Assembly: GCF_934372025.1 (NCBI RefSeq)
Contig: NZ_CAKROJ010000005.1
Location: forward strand, 1 to 64,000
Direction of reading: 5' to 3'
DNA: 64,000 nt
From: an uncultured Blautia sp.
GTDB lineage: Bacteria; Bacillota; Clostridia; Lachnospirales; Lachnospiraceae
Positions 8,328 through 16,882 of the stretch are shown piece after piece. The position numbers were made by a program, and so were the translations under genes. Under the pieces are notes generated by a model. That model made no database searches, was not told the DNA's origin, and worked only from the letters and a program-made list of their open reading frames with translations. Positions within the stretch are counted from its first letter, which is position 1, and the number at the start of each line of letters is the position of its first letter.

Positions 8328-8879
8328 TTATACTGTCAGGATTTCTTTTGATTTTACTTCAACCGCTGCATCAATCTTCTTGATGAATTTATCTGTAAGC
8401 TTCTGGACTGCATCTTCCAGATCCTTTACTTCATCTTCAGAAACATCCTGTTTTGTAAGTTTCTTGAATGCATCGTTTGCATCGCGGCGAACATTACGTA
8501 CAGCAACTTTGGCTGCCTCGCCTTTTTTCTTTACGTCTTTAACAAGTTCTTTACGACGTTCTTCTGTCAGTTCCGGAAGAACCAGACGAATAACTTTACC
8601 GTCATTGTTTGGATTCAGGCCAAGATCTGAAGTAAGAATTGCTTTCTCAATACCTTTGATCAGGCTTGCTTCCCATGGCTGGATCTGAATCATTCTTGCT
8701 TCCGGTACAGTAATGTTTGCCACCTGCTGAAGTGGTGTCGGGCTTCCATAATAATCTACTGTGATCTTGTCAAGGATATGCGGATTTGCACGTCCAGCAC
8801 GGATCGTTGTCAGCTCTGCCTCAAAACCTTCCAGTGTTTTTGTCATTTTCTGCTCATATTTCTGAACTCTCTCATCCAT
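8328..8879 (-). CDS. frr: Ribosome recycling factor
   Basis: This 183-aa cytosolic protein, with EF-G, splits post-termination ribosomes. Length and sequence match the family along the whole protein: an N-terminal MDERVQKYEQKM helix, RAGRANPHILDKI at about 27-39, and a VTVPEARMIQIQPW-like segment. It follows pyrH by 32 nt, a nearly universal gene pair. Confidence 0.97.
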   Translation of the reverse strand: MDERVQKYEQKMTKTLEGFEAELTTIRAGRANPHILDKITVDYYGSPTPLQQVANITVPEARMIQIQPWEASLIKGIEKAILTSDLGLNPNNDGKVIRLVLPELTEERRKELVKDVKKKGEAAKVAVRNVRRDANDAFKKLTKQDVSEDEVKDLEDAVQKLTDKFIKKIDAAVEVKSKEILTV

Positions 8880-8911
8880 TATCGAATTCTCCTTCTCTGG
8901 TTTTATTTTTA

Positions 8912-9607
8912 TTATACAGTTACTTTTGTTCCTGTAAATTTACCATGTACAGCGTTTACAATGCTGTTTTCCTCTTCCAGGCCAAATACCAGCATTGGCA
9001 TTTTCTGTTCCAGACACATAATAGATGCAGTAAGATCCATTGCTGCAAGTTTCTTGTCAACAACTTCTTCAATAGAAATCTCGTCATATTTCACTGCATT
9101 CGGGTTCAGCTTCGGATCGCTGTCATAAATACCATCTACTGCCTTGGCAAGAAGAATTGCTTCTGCCTCGATCTCAACAGCTCTCAGTACAGTAGCTGTA
9201 TCTGTTGAGAAATACGGATGGCCTGTACCACCTGCAAAAAACAGGATCTTTCCTTCCGCAAACGCCTCTTCTACTGCATCTTTGGAATAAAGGCTGGTAA
9301 ATGCTCCACATACGAATGGTGTAAAGATTTCTGTCTTAAGTCCCAGATATCTGCAGATATCAGATACATAAATACAGTTCATCACAGTAGCAAGCATACC
9401 AATCTGATCTGCTTTGTTGCGGTTGATCGTCTCACTGGTACGACCTCTCCAGAAATTACCTCCGCCGATCACGATACCAATCTGTGTACCTTCTTCAGCA
9501 ACTTCACGGATCTGTTTTGCCACAGCAATGACCGTTGCCTCATCAAATCCTTTTTTCTCGGTTCCGGCAAGAGCCTCTCCGCTTAATTTCAGTAGTATTC
9601 TTTTCAT
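8912..9607 (-). CDS. pyrH: Uridylate kinase
   Basis: This 231-aa UMP kinase of the amino-acid-kinase fold makes UDP from UMP and ATP. LKLSGEAL near the N-terminus and GGGNFWRG hold the phosphate-binding Gly loops, and TDTATVLRAVEI is the UMP-binding part. A GGAGG site precedes the ATG. It follows a lipoprotein gene by 25 nt and probably shares its promoter. Confidence 0.97.
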   Translation of the reverse strand: MKRILLKLSGEALAGTEKKGFDEATVIAVAKQIREVAEEGTQIGIVIGGGNFWRGRTSETINRNKADQIGMLATVMNCIYVSDICRYLGLKTEIFTPFVCGAFTSLYSKDAVEEAFAEGKILFFAGGTGHPYFSTDTATVLRAVEIEAEAILLAKAVDGIYDSDPKLNPNAVKYDEISIEEVVDKKLAAMDLTASIMCLEQKMPMLVFGLEEENSIVNAVHGKFTGTKVTV

Positions 9608-9632
9608 AGATTATTTATCCTCCTGTTATTAT

Positions 9633-10595
9633 TTACCATACTCCCGTAACAATCTCGTTTCCATCTTCATCAACGGAAGTCGAAACTGTGAAGTTTGAAT
9701 AGTAATAATATCCTGTAGTTCCTGCTGCTGAATCTTCATCATATTCTGAAGACTGCGCACTGCCCACTGCACTTTCCAGTTCATCTATAGGCATACCGAT
9801 ATACATTTCTGCTTTCTGGATCGTAGCATCGCCGGTATTGCTATTGCCCGGATCATCATTACCCGGATCATCATTGTTATCTGATGGTGCGGCAGTCGGC
9901 GCCGGAGTAGTTGTACCTGCACTTGGGTCATCTGTATTATCCGGTGCTTCTGTCGGAGCCGGGGTATCAGAATCGTTCTCTTCATCATCATCTGAAGAAA
10001 GTCCCAGTCTCTTCTTAACATCCTTCAGCGTTGAAATTTCCTTCGTACTGTTTGCTGTCATATAAGTTGCATACGGAATGGCATCTTCATCCTTTCCGTC
10101 CATACGCAGCGTGATCTGCTTGATCGTCGCAAGTGGAAGCTCTCTGAAAAAGCATTCGTTTTTTTCTTCATCGGTATAGGAAATCCTTATATCATATGTA
10201 GTGGATGATGATTTTGGTTTTTCATAATAATAAACCGCATTGTCCCCGCTCTTTAATGTGAACATGCCGTTTACAAGGTCATCTCCCCACTCATCTGATT
10301 CTGATTCGTCATCATCTGACGGAGTTTCTCTGATATAAATTGCAGCAATCTCAAAGCCTGTCTTATTCACGATTGTTACCTTTGAAGCAGTGGAAGTTTT
10401 TTCTCCCATCACGTTCTTCTCTACAGTTGCTTCCATATTCACCAGTTCAGGAGTCGCTGTCGGAGATACAGCTACTTCTGTCGGGGAAACTGTTTCCTGA
10501 ACCACAGAATCACCATTATTTTTCTTCCCACATCCTGACACTGCAACTGCCAGAACTGCAAGTCCTATTGCTGCCAGATATCTTTTCCTGATCAT
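9633..10595 (-). CDS. Low-complexity lipoprotein, unknown function
   Basis: This 320-aa predicted lipoprotein has a signal peptide ending in the lipobox VSGC (Cys about 22), an acidic middle domain (about 55-195), a Thr/Pro/Asp-rich linker (about 200-255), and a small C-terminal domain starting at MYIGMPIDELESAVG. The latter recalls SmpA/OmlA-like folds only loosely. It is likely tethered to the outer face of the membrane. No enzymatic motif is seen. It is first in the pyrH-frr-uppS-cdsA-dxr-rseP run and has a good promoter upstream. Confidence 0.75.
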   Translation of the reverse strand: MIRKRYLAAIGLAVLAVAVSGCGKKNNGDSVVQETVSPTEVAVSPTATPELVNMEATVEKNVMGEKTSTASKVTIVNKTGFEIAAIYIRETPSDDDESESDEWGDDLVNGMFTLKSGDNAVYYYEKPKSSSTTYDIRISYTDEEKNECFFRELPLATIKQITLRMDGKDEDAIPYATYMTANSTKEISTLKDVKKRLGLSSDDDEENDSDTPAPTEAPDNTDDPSAGTTTPAPTAAPSDNNDDPGNDDPGNSNTGDATIQKAEMYIGMPIDELESAVGSAQSSEYDEDSAAGTTGYYYYSNFTVSTSVDEDGNEIVTGVW

Positions 10596-10683
10596 ATATA
10601 ATTCCTCCTATTCTAGTCGCGGAATAGTTATATAACAACATTCTTTCACAATGTTACCTACTGAATAATCATTATCTATTTTA

Positions 10684-10711
10684 ATTATACAGAGTATCAA
10701 ATTCTTGTCAA
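10684..10711 (-). promoter_or_regulatory. Promoter for lipoprotein-pyrH operon
   Basis: Minus strand TTGACA (10706-10711), 16-bp spacer, TATAAT (10684-10689): full consensus boxes about 90 bp upstream of the lipoprotein start. Confidence 0.75.
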
Positions 10712-10745
10712 CAAAATGTCTGCGAATTCATACTTTTTTAAAAGT

Positions 10746-10772
10746 GTTACTGTTCATTACCTGCGAACAGCC
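10746..10772 (-). terminator. Hairpin after smpB
   Basis: On the minus strand CTGTTC pairs with GAACAG across a 9-nt loop, followed by an A/T-rich tract with a run of T. It ends the rnr-smpB unit. Confidence 0.45.
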
Positions 10773-10780
10773 CTGAAAAG

Positions 10781-11248
10781 TTACAGATTTCTGACTTTAA
10801 ATTCTCTCTCTGCTTCTCTCCGCTGATCTTTTTTCGCAATATCCTGTCTCTTGTCATACAGTTTCTTACCGCGTGCAACACCAATTTCAAGTTTCACAAG
10901 GCTGTTTTTAAAATATACCTTCAGCGGAACAAGTGTCAGTCCTTTTTCCTGCAGACTGCCCTCTATCTTATTGATCTCATGTCTGTGAAGAAGGAGTTTT
11001 CTTACTCTCATCGGATCTTTGTTGAAAATATTTCCCTTCTCATATGGGCTGATATGCATTCCATAGATATATACTTCACCTTTTTCCACGCGGATAAAGG
11101 ATTCTTTTATGCTGCATTTACCTGCCCGAAGTGACTTCACCTCTGTTCCTGCAAGTGCGATCCCTGCCTCATAGGTATCTTCTATAAAATAGTCATGAAA
11201 AGCTTTTTTGTTGTTTGCGATCAGTTTCATTCCTGCCTTTTTTGCCAT
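10781..11248 (-). CDS. smpB: SsrA-binding protein SmpB
   Basis: This 155-aa partner of tmRNA binds its tRNA-like domain and brings it to stalled ribosomes. The whole family pattern is present, including NKKAFHDYFIEDTYEAG, LAGTEVKSLRAGK and the basic C-terminal tail (KKLYDKRQDIAKKDQRREAE). I chose ATG 11246-11248 because GGAGG lies 8 nt upstream; an in-frame GTG at 11257 overlaps that site. It lies 36 nt downstream of rnr, the usual pairing for ribosome rescue. No ssrA gene is seen nearby. Confidence 0.96.
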   Translation of the reverse strand: MAKKAGMKLIANNKKAFHDYFIEDTYEAGIALAGTEVKSLRAGKCSIKESFIRVEKGEVYIYGMHISPYEKGNIFNKDPMRVRKLLLHRHEINKIEGSLQEKGLTLVPLKVYFKNSLVKLEIGVARGKKLYDKRQDIAKKDQRREAEREFKVRNL

Positions 11249-11284
11249 GAACAACACCTCCCTTATTCGAAACAGAACAGATCT

Positions 11285-13309
11285 TTATACTACTGTGAAA
11301 TCTACGGTACGCTTCATAGCGTCTGCATCTGCCACCCTTACACTGACTTTCTGTCCAAGATGGTAGATTTTTTTTGTAAGTTCCCCGCGAAGTTCATAAT
11401 TTTCTTCATCAAATTCATAATAATCATCTGTTAATGCAGTTATATGAACAAGGCCTTCCACCGTATTCGGAAGTTCTACATAAAATCCATAAGCTGTAAC
11501 ACCGGAAATAATTCCCTCAAATACTTCTCCCAGATGATAAGACATGTATTCTGCTTTCTTCATACGGTCAGATTCACGTTCTGCTTCCTGCGCACGTCTT
11601 TCACATACACTGGACTGTTCCGCAACGTGTTCCAGAATTTCCCGGTAATGTTCCGTCTTTCCTTCCCTCTGCAGCCTTCCTCTTATATTATCACGAATGA
11701 TACGGTGAATCTGTAAATCCGGATATCTTCTGATCGGAGATGTAAAATGACAGTAATATCTTGCAGCCAGACCGAAATGTCCGCTGCATTCCGTTGTGTA
11801 ACGTGCCTGTTTCATCGTTCTCAGCATCAATCTGCTAATCATCGTCTCATTTGGCATTCCCTGTATCTGCTCAAGAATCTCCTGGACTTCCTTCGGTGTG
11901 ATCTCTTCTCTGGCTTTTTGCACCTTTACACCCTGATGCCGTAAAAGTGTAAGAAGACTTTCTACTTTTTCCGGATCCGGATTATCATGTGTACGATACA
12001 CAAAAGGATACTCTCCTTTACAGTATTCTTTGGCTACCGTTTCATTTGCCATAAGCATAAAATCTTCGATTATCTGCGTTGCGACATTCTGTTCATATGG
12101 TTTTACATCGATTGCCCGTCCTGCACCGTTCAGAATGATCTTACTCTCAGGGAAATCAAAATCAATGGAACCTCTGTTATGACGCTTGCTTCTCAGCAGC
12201 GCAGACAGTTCTTTCATAAGGAAAAACATCGGAACAAATTCCTGATACTCTCTGCTGGTCTCCGTATCTCCGTCTTCAAGAATACAGCGAACCTGGTTAT
12301 AACTCATACGACGGTCTACACGTATGATCGTTTCAGCAATTTTATGATCTGTTACCGTACCGGTTTCATCGATTTCCATCAGGCAGCTCAGTGTCAGACG
12401 CTCCTCTCCCTGATTCAGGGAACAGATTCCGTTTGACAGTCTCTCCGGAAGCATCGGAATCACACGGTCAGCCAGATATACACTGGTTCCACGCTTCAGT
12501 GCTTCCTTGTCCAGCGCACTTCCGCCCTGCACATAATTGCTCACATCTGCAATATGAACTCCAAGATGATAAATATTTCCCTCTTTTGTAAGAGAAACCG
12601 CATCATCCAGATCTTTCGCATCTTCTCCGTCAATTGTCACTGTCATAAGATGAGTCAGATCCATTCTGCCATCCCGGTCTGCCTCCTGCACATGATCCGG
12701 CACACGTATTGCCTGGTTCACCACCTTGACAGGAAATTCCGATGGAATATTAAAACTCTTTACAATCGCAAGGATATCTGTACCTGGTGCATTCATGCTG
12801 CCAAGGTTTTCTGAGATTTTTCCTTCCGGCTTATGTCTTTCATCACCATAATCAATGATCTCCGCAACAACCTTGTCGCCATCGCGGATCCCTTTGGAAT
12901 TTTTAGGAGAAATATAAACATCTTTTGAGAACTTCTGATTATCACACAGAATAAATCCGTAATCACGCTCCCGCTGAAAGGTACCTACAACTTCTTTGTT
13001 TGCACGTTCAAGGATATCTATCACGGTGCCTTCTCTGCGTTTTCCCTTTTTTTCTGTATTTTTAAGGAGTACCTGAACACGATCCATATGCATGGCAGTT
13101 CCGGTTCTGTCTGCCGGAATAAAAATATCCTCTTCTTCCTCCTCCAGTTCTACGAATCCGAATCCCCTTGCATTCCCGATAAAAATGCCCTCTCTGATCA
13201 GACCCAGTCTGCTGAGTTCACGTATATCTCTTTTCTTTGGTTTAATAACTGCTTTCTGTTTGGAAAATTTTTTCTTTTTTTTCTTTTCCCAGATTTTCTT
13301 TTTACTCAC
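11285..13309 (-). CDS. rnr: Ribonuclease R
   Basis: This exoribonuclease of the RNB family degrades structured RNA 3' to 5' and helps remove non-stop mRNA with tmRNA/SmpB. A lysine-rich start is followed by cold-shock-like OB domains, the RNB core with the Asp cluster GEDAKDLDDAV, and a C-terminal S1 domain (GVTAYGFYVELPNTVEGLVH). I chose a GTG start at 13309 (674 aa): AAGGAG lies just upstream, while the longer frame to 13357 would run through the secG terminator hairpin. Confidence 0.93.
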   Translation of the reverse strand: MSKKKIWEKKKKKKFSKQKAVIKPKKRDIRELSRLGLIREGIFIGNARGFGFVELEEEEEDIFIPADRTGTAMHMDRVQVLLKNTEKKGKRREGTVIDILERANKEVVGTFQRERDYGFILCDNQKFSKDVYISPKNSKGIRDGDKVVAEIIDYGDERHKPEGKISENLGSMNAPGTDILAIVKSFNIPSEFPVKVVNQAIRVPDHVQEADRDGRMDLTHLMTVTIDGEDAKDLDDAVSLTKEGNIYHLGVHIADVSNYVQGGSALDKEALKRGTSVYLADRVIPMLPERLSNGICSLNQGEERLTLSCLMEIDETGTVTDHKIAETIIRVDRRMSYNQVRCILEDGDTETSREYQEFVPMFFLMKELSALLRSKRHNRGSIDFDFPESKIILNGAGRAIDVKPYEQNVATQIIEDFMLMANETVAKEYCKGEYPFVYRTHDNPDPEKVESLLTLLRHQGVKVQKAREEITPKEVQEILEQIQGMPNETMISRLMLRTMKQARYTTECSGHFGLAARYYCHFTSPIRRYPDLQIHRIIRDNIRGRLQREGKTEHYREILEHVAEQSSVCERRAQEAERESDRMKKAEYMSYHLGEVFEGIISGVTAYGFYVELPNTVEGLVHITALTDDYYEFDEENYELRGELTKKIYHLGQKVSVRVADADAMKRTVDFTVV

Positions 13310-13329
13310 CTGTGCTCCTTTGCTGTGAG

Positions 13330-13363
13330 AAAAAAAAGCACTCTTGCGTTCATACAAGAGTGT
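13330..13363 (-). terminator. Intrinsic terminator of secG
   Basis: An 8-bp stem CACTCTTG / CAAGAGTG (13339-13346 with 13355-13362) is followed on the minus strand by eight T. It isolates secG from rnr and argues for the shorter RNase R start. Confidence 0.85.
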
Positions 13364-13379
13364 TTCCTTCTGACAATTC

Positions 13380-13619
13380 TTAAAAATTCATATTCAAAAC
13401 TGCTGCCAGTACAAAAAATAACACTGCCATAATTGTGGTAGCTCTTATAAGTCCACCCTCCATAGAACGACCTTTATTCTTTCCCCAATAGGAATCTGCC
13501 GCACCGGAAATTGCTCCGCCAAGTCCCTGCTGCTTTCCTTCCTGCATCAGAACAACGATGGTAAGTGCGATACAATCTATGGCAAAAATAACAGTGAGAA
13601 TAGTTCTTAAAATCTGCAC
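13380..13619 (-). CDS. secG: Preprotein translocase subunit SecG
   Basis: This 79-aa protein has two membrane helices (about 3-23 and 57-76). Between them is the conserved MQEGKQQGLGGAISG loop of SecG, the accessory subunit of the SecYEG channel. It is expressed alone: its own promoter lies upstream and a strong terminator lies right after the stop. Confidence 0.93.
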   Translation of the reverse strand: MQILRTILTVIFAIDCIALTIVVLMQEGKQQGLGGAISGAADSYWGKNKGRSMEGGLIRATTIMAVLFFVLAAVLNMNF

Positions 13620-13650
13620 TTTGCTTACACCTCCTAATCAACTGAATTTT

Positions 13651-13679
13651 ATTCTATCATATCAACTCTGTGATTTCAA
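13651..13679 (-). promoter_or_regulatory. Promoter of secG
   Basis: Minus strand TTGAAA (13674-13679), 17-bp spacer, TAGAAT (13651-13656), about 30 bp upstream of the ATG. Confidence 0.65.
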
Positions 13680-13707
13680 CTGTTTTTAATCATTTCCACC
13701 TCAAAGC

Positions 13708-15030
13708 TCAAATATCGAACGGATTTTCATATACCGCCTGCTCCCCAAGCTGTTCTGCAATTCTCAGGAGCTGATTGTATTTTGCATTTCGCTCAGAGCG
13801 GCACGGTGCTCCTGTTTTGATCTGCCCGGAACCTGCCGCCACTGCAAGATCCGCAATAAAAGAGTCTTCTGTCTCACCTGATCTGTGGGAAATCACTGTC
13901 CGATATCCTGCTTTGTGTGCCATTTCCACCGCATCCATGGCCTCACTCAATGTTCCGATCTGATTCATTTTAATAAGCACCGCATTCGCGACATGAAGCT
14001 GTATACCACATCTCAGACGTTTGATATTTGTAACAAAAAGATCATCACCTACAAGCTGAATGCTTTTTCCCAGATGTTCTGTCATCTTTTTCCAGCCGTC
14101 CCAATCATCCTCGTGAAGACCATCCTCAATAGAAATAATTGGAAATTTCTTTGTCAGTTCTTCATAATACAGGATCATTTCTCCGGCATCTCTCAGAATT
14201 TCTTTTCCTTTCATCTGGCTTTCGCCCGGGAAATAATAACAATTCCGGCTCTCATCATAAAGTTCACTTGCCGCAGCATCGATTGCGATCAGAATATCTT
14301 CTTCCGGCTTATATCCGGCCTTTTCAACTGCCATCATAATAACCTCCAGCACATCTCTGCTGTCTGCAAGATCCGGAGCAAAACCACCCTCATCGCCAAC
14401 TGACACAGACAATCCTTTTTCTTTCAGGATCATGCGCAGTCTCTGATATATTTCCACACACATACGGATTCCTTCTTTAAAATCCGCAGCACCGGCCGGC
14501 ATGATCATGAATTCCTGAAGATCCACCATATTATCTGCATGTCTTCCCCCATTCAGAATATTCATCATCGGCACCGGCAGGCGCTTGCTGTGACAGCCTC
14601 CTATATACTGATAAAGTGGAATTCTGAGCGCCATCGCGGCTGCTCTGGCAACAGCCATGGAAACTGCCAGCGTTGCATTTGCTCCAATACTGCTTTTATT
14701 ATCGGTACCATCCGTGTAGATCAAAATCTGATCGATACGATTCTGATCCAGCGCATTTTCTCCGATAATTGCATCTGCAAGTTTTGTATTTATATTTTCT
14801 ATCGCCCGTTCTACACTAAGTCCCACATAATATTCCTTATTTCCATCACGCAGTTCCACTGCTTCAAACTTCCCGGTAGACGCTCCGGATGGCACTGCTG
14901 CATTCGCTGTATATCCATTTATCCCCATAATACCCTCACCTACCGTAACCTCTGCCTCCACGGTCGGATTTCCTCTGGAATCCAGTACTTGTCTTGCATG
15001 CACTCTTCGAACCGGTAAATAACGAAACAT
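13708..15030 (-). CDS. eno: Enolase
   Basis: This 440-aa glycolytic enzyme interconverts 2-phosphoglycerate and phosphoenolpyruvate. SVGDEGGFAPDL, the metal ligand segments SIEDGLHEDDWDGW and QLVGDDLFVTN, and SHRSGETEDSFIAD are all intact. The N-terminus is a few residues longer than usual (MFRYLPVRRVHARQVLDSRG). It stands alone, and divergent from the small-RNA unit at 15235-15540. Confidence 0.97.
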   Translation of the reverse strand: MFRYLPVRRVHARQVLDSRGNPTVEAEVTVGEGIMGINGYTANAAVPSGASTGKFEAVELRDGNKEYYVGLSVERAIENINTKLADAIIGENALDQNRIDQILIYTDGTDNKSSIGANATLAVSMAVARAAAMALRIPLYQYIGGCHSKRLPVPMMNILNGGRHADNMVDLQEFMIMPAGAADFKEGIRMCVEIYQRLRMILKEKGLSVSVGDEGGFAPDLADSRDVLEVIMMAVEKAGYKPEEDILIAIDAAASELYDESRNCYYFPGESQMKGKEILRDAGEMILYYEELTKKFPIISIEDGLHEDDWDGWKKMTEHLGKSIQLVGDDLFVTNIKRLRCGIQLHVANAVLIKMNQIGTLSEAMDAVEMAHKAGYRTVISHRSGETEDSFIADLAVAAGSGQIKTGAPCRSERNAKYNQLLRIAEQLGEQAVYENPFDI

Positions 15031-15234
15031 ATGCTTACCTCCTTATTTTTGAACTAGTATGATCGTCTTTCTGAAACAGACTTCTCCTGCCTGAATCTCT
15101 CTTTTATTTTCTCCGGGCTGCGTTTTTCTATACGCAGGGACAGCGTATTTTGCATTAAGTTTTCTGATAATTCAGCATAATTTATATTTTTTACTTTTTA
15201 TATTTGTTTTATTCTATTTTTTTCAATTTTCTTC
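15031..15234. other. A/T-rich intergenic region between eno and the tandem-hairpin RNA
   Basis: This stretch holds the enolase ribosome binding site at its left end and very A/T-rich DNA to the right (about 15170-15230). No open frame of note or convincing enolase promoter was found by eye; the enolase promoter must lie here. Confidence 0.5.
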
Positions 15235-15263
15235 TTGACATATCTCAATTTATCTGTTATAGT
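15235..15263 (+). promoter_or_regulatory. Strong promoter of the tandem-hairpin RNA
   Basis: TTGACA (15235-15240), 17-bp spacer, TATAGT (15258-15263) on the plus strand, in an otherwise very A/T-rich tract. No coding region begins within 300 bp downstream, so it points to a non-coding transcript. Confidence 0.75.
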
Positions 15264-15269
15264 TAACTC

Positions 15270-15540
15270 ATAAAACAAAAGGATATACAAAACAAATCAA
15301 AAGGAGCGTGAAACCACCGAAAACGTAAGTGATTTCCCACAAACTAAGAAAGGGAGGTACAGTCCACCAGAAACATAATGAATTACCTTTATAATTTATG
15401 AAAGAGAGGTACGGACCACCAAAAACTTAAGTATTTAATTCCAGTTGTTTTAAATCAAATCAGGAGGTAAGTTCCATTGGACACTGAATATTAACAGAGC
15501 CACCAGAAAATTAAAAATCTGATGGCTCTAATTTTTTGCT
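15270..15540 (+). ncRNA. Putative small RNA with four tandem 16-nt hairpins
   Basis: A transcript of about 270 nt is predicted between a strong promoter and an intrinsic terminator. It contains four related units of 16 nt at 15303-15318, 15353-15368, 15405-15420 and 15463-15478 (spacing 50, 52 and 58). Unit 2 reads GGAGGTACAGTCCACC. Each can fold as GGAGG-N6-CCACC with an A/A mismatch at the third pair; unit 1 has an additional mismatch and unit 3 a weaker first pair. Unit 4 keeps the fold through G-U pairs. Each is followed by an A-rich AAAC.TAA-like stretch. No open frame with a well-placed ribosome site is seen. Possible roles are a protein-binding sponge (CsrA-like GGA motifs) or anti-Shine-Dalgarno decoy; this is inference. 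No known family was recognised. Confidence 0.6.
15496..15538 (+). terminator. Intrinsic terminator of the tandem-hairpin RNA
   Basis: AGAGCCACCAGA pairs with TCTGATGGCTCT (one mismatch) around an A-rich loop, followed by AATTTTTT. The 5' arm repeats the CCACCAGAAA motif of the upstream units. It also separates the RNA from pdaA. Confidence 0.85.
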
Positions 15541-15582
15541 CTTATGCATATACTTTTCCAAGGTTCCATGTGGGAGTTCTTT

Positions 15583-16416
15583 ATGTCTTCTTCTCCTCTG
15601 TTTCCAAAACTGTTTCTTATCTTTACCACTTCTTTTGTTCTGGGTGCCCTGTCCGGCAGTTTTCATTCTCTTCAGCTTTCTCCGACATACCGTTCCTCAC
15701 AGCAGGCTGCTTCATCATTCTTATCTGAATCCGCAAGCTGGGGGCTGAGTTTCCAGAAAGAGGGGGAACGCCCTGTCGGCAATGCCACGATCGAGGAGCT
15801 GCGTCCATATAATGCATTTTATGCCGGCGATACAAATCAGAAAAAAATATATCTGACATTCGATGCCGGATACGAAAATGGCAATACCCCTCTTATACTC
15901 AAGGCATTAAAAAAGCACCATGCTCCTGCAACTTTTTTTGTTGTGGGAAATTTTATTTCTGATAATCCGGAGCTGATCCGTCAGATGATTTCTGAAGGAC
16001 ACACTGTCGGCAACCATACCATGACACATCCTGACATGTCCGGCATCTCATCCAGAGAAGATTTTCAGAAACAGCTGAATGATGTAGAAAAGCTGTACCG
16101 GTCTGTCACCGGTGAAGAAATGGTCCGTTTTTACCGTCCTCCTCAGGGCATCTACAGCACTTCAAATCTTACTATGGCGAAAGAACTGGGATATTTCACA
16201 TTCTTCTGGAGCCTCGCCTATGTTGACTGGATCCAGGATCAGCAGCCCTCCAGAGAAGAAGCCCTGGAAAAACTTGTCGGACGTATTCATCCCGGCGCCA
16301 TAGTACTGCTGCACAACACCTCTTCTACCAACGGTCAGATTCTTGACGAACTCCTTACTGCCTGGGAAAACATGGGCTATCAGTTTTATCCATTAAAAGA
16401 ACTGACCGGGGAATAA
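15583..16416 (+). CDS. pdaA: PdaA-type polysaccharide deacetylase
   Basis: This 277-aa secreted or membrane-anchored NodB-fold enzyme deacetylates N-acetylmuramic acid on the way to the muramic delta-lactam of the spore cortex. After an N-terminal hydrophobic segment, the core starts at IYLTFDAGYENGNTP, with the metal His pair in HTVGNHTMTHPD, the RPPQG loop, and LLHN near the end. B. subtilis PdaA has TFDNG at the first motif and here it is TFDAG. I prefer the ATG at 15583, which has GGGAG 6 nt upstream, over ATGs at 15544 and 15568 that lack one. It implies a spore former. Confidence 0.87.
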   Translation: MSSSPLFPKLFLIFTTSFVLGALSGSFHSLQLSPTYRSSQQAASSFLSESASWGLSFQKEGERPVGNATIEELRPYNAFYAGDTNQKKIYLTFDAGYENGNTPLILKALKKHHAPATFFVVGNFISDNPELIRQMISEGHTVGNHTMTHPDMSGISSREDFQKQLNDVEKLYRSVTGEEMVRFYRPPQGIYSTSNLTMAKELGYFTFFWSLAYVDWIQDQQPSREEALEKLVGRIHPGAIVLLHNTSSTNGQILDELLTAWENMGYQFYPLKELTGE

Positions 16417-16427
16417 TCCCCGGCCAG
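16402..16427. terminator. Hairpin between pdaA and tagD
   Basis: CCGGGGA pairs with TCCCCGG over a 4-nt loop, flanked by CTG/CAG, across the pdaA stop codon. No clear T-run; it may serve both converging genes. Confidence 0.4.
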
Positions 16428-16432
16428 CTGTA

Positions 16433-16843
16433 TCAACCATTTTTATTCTCTTTTGTGTGAAGATCCTCTTTAATCTGTGAGCTTGAGATCTCCGGTGTTC
16501 TCGGAAGATATACTACTTCGCATCCTTCTTCCTTCAGAAAATCAAATTTTCCCTTCCAGTCATCGCCCATTACAAATGTATCAACATGATATTCTTTAAC
16601 ATCTGTTCTTTTCTGTTCCCAGTTTTCTTCCGGAATCACAAGATCCACATAACGGATTGCCTCCAGAAGCTGTTTACGTTTTTCATATGAAAAATAACAT
16701 TTTTTCTGTTTTTCGTTCCAGTTAAATTCGTCTGTCGAAAGCCCTACGATCAGGTAATCCCCCAACTGATGTGCTCTTCTCAGCAAATTAATATGTCCAT
16801 AATGAAGCAAGTCAAATGTACCATATGTGATAACACGTTTCAT
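16433..16843 (-). CDS. tagD: Glycerol-3-phosphate cytidylyltransferase
   Basis: This 136-aa enzyme makes CDP-glycerol from CTP and glycerol-3-phosphate, the donor for teichoic-acid-like polymers. The HxGH motif is present in GTFDLLHYGHINLL near the N-terminus. RTPEISSSQI near the C-terminus is the RTxxISxx nucleotide-binding motif. Length is normal. It lies next to other envelope genes (secreted SGNH-type protein, glf), suggesting a surface polymer with glycerol phosphate and galactofuranose. Confidence 0.9.
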   Translation of the reverse strand: MKRVITYGTFDLLHYGHINLLRRAHQLGDYLIVGLSTDEFNWNEKQKKCYFSYEKRKQLLEAIRYVDLVIPEENWEQKRTDVKEYHVDTFVMGDDWKGKFDFLKEEGCEVVYLPRTPEISSSQIKEDLHTKENKNG

Positions 16844-16882
16844 TTATGAAATCCCTCTCTTTATTCTGCTCATTATTATTCC

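Noticed and set aside
15303..15400. Short peptides MKPPKT and MNYLYNL in the tandem-hairpin region
   Set aside because: The SD-like sequences are too close to or too far from these starts, and the frames are not shared between the four units.
15303..15478. CRISPR-like array
   Set aside because: Only four imperfect 16-nt units with uneven spacing and related flanks; no cas genes. It fits a structured RNA better.
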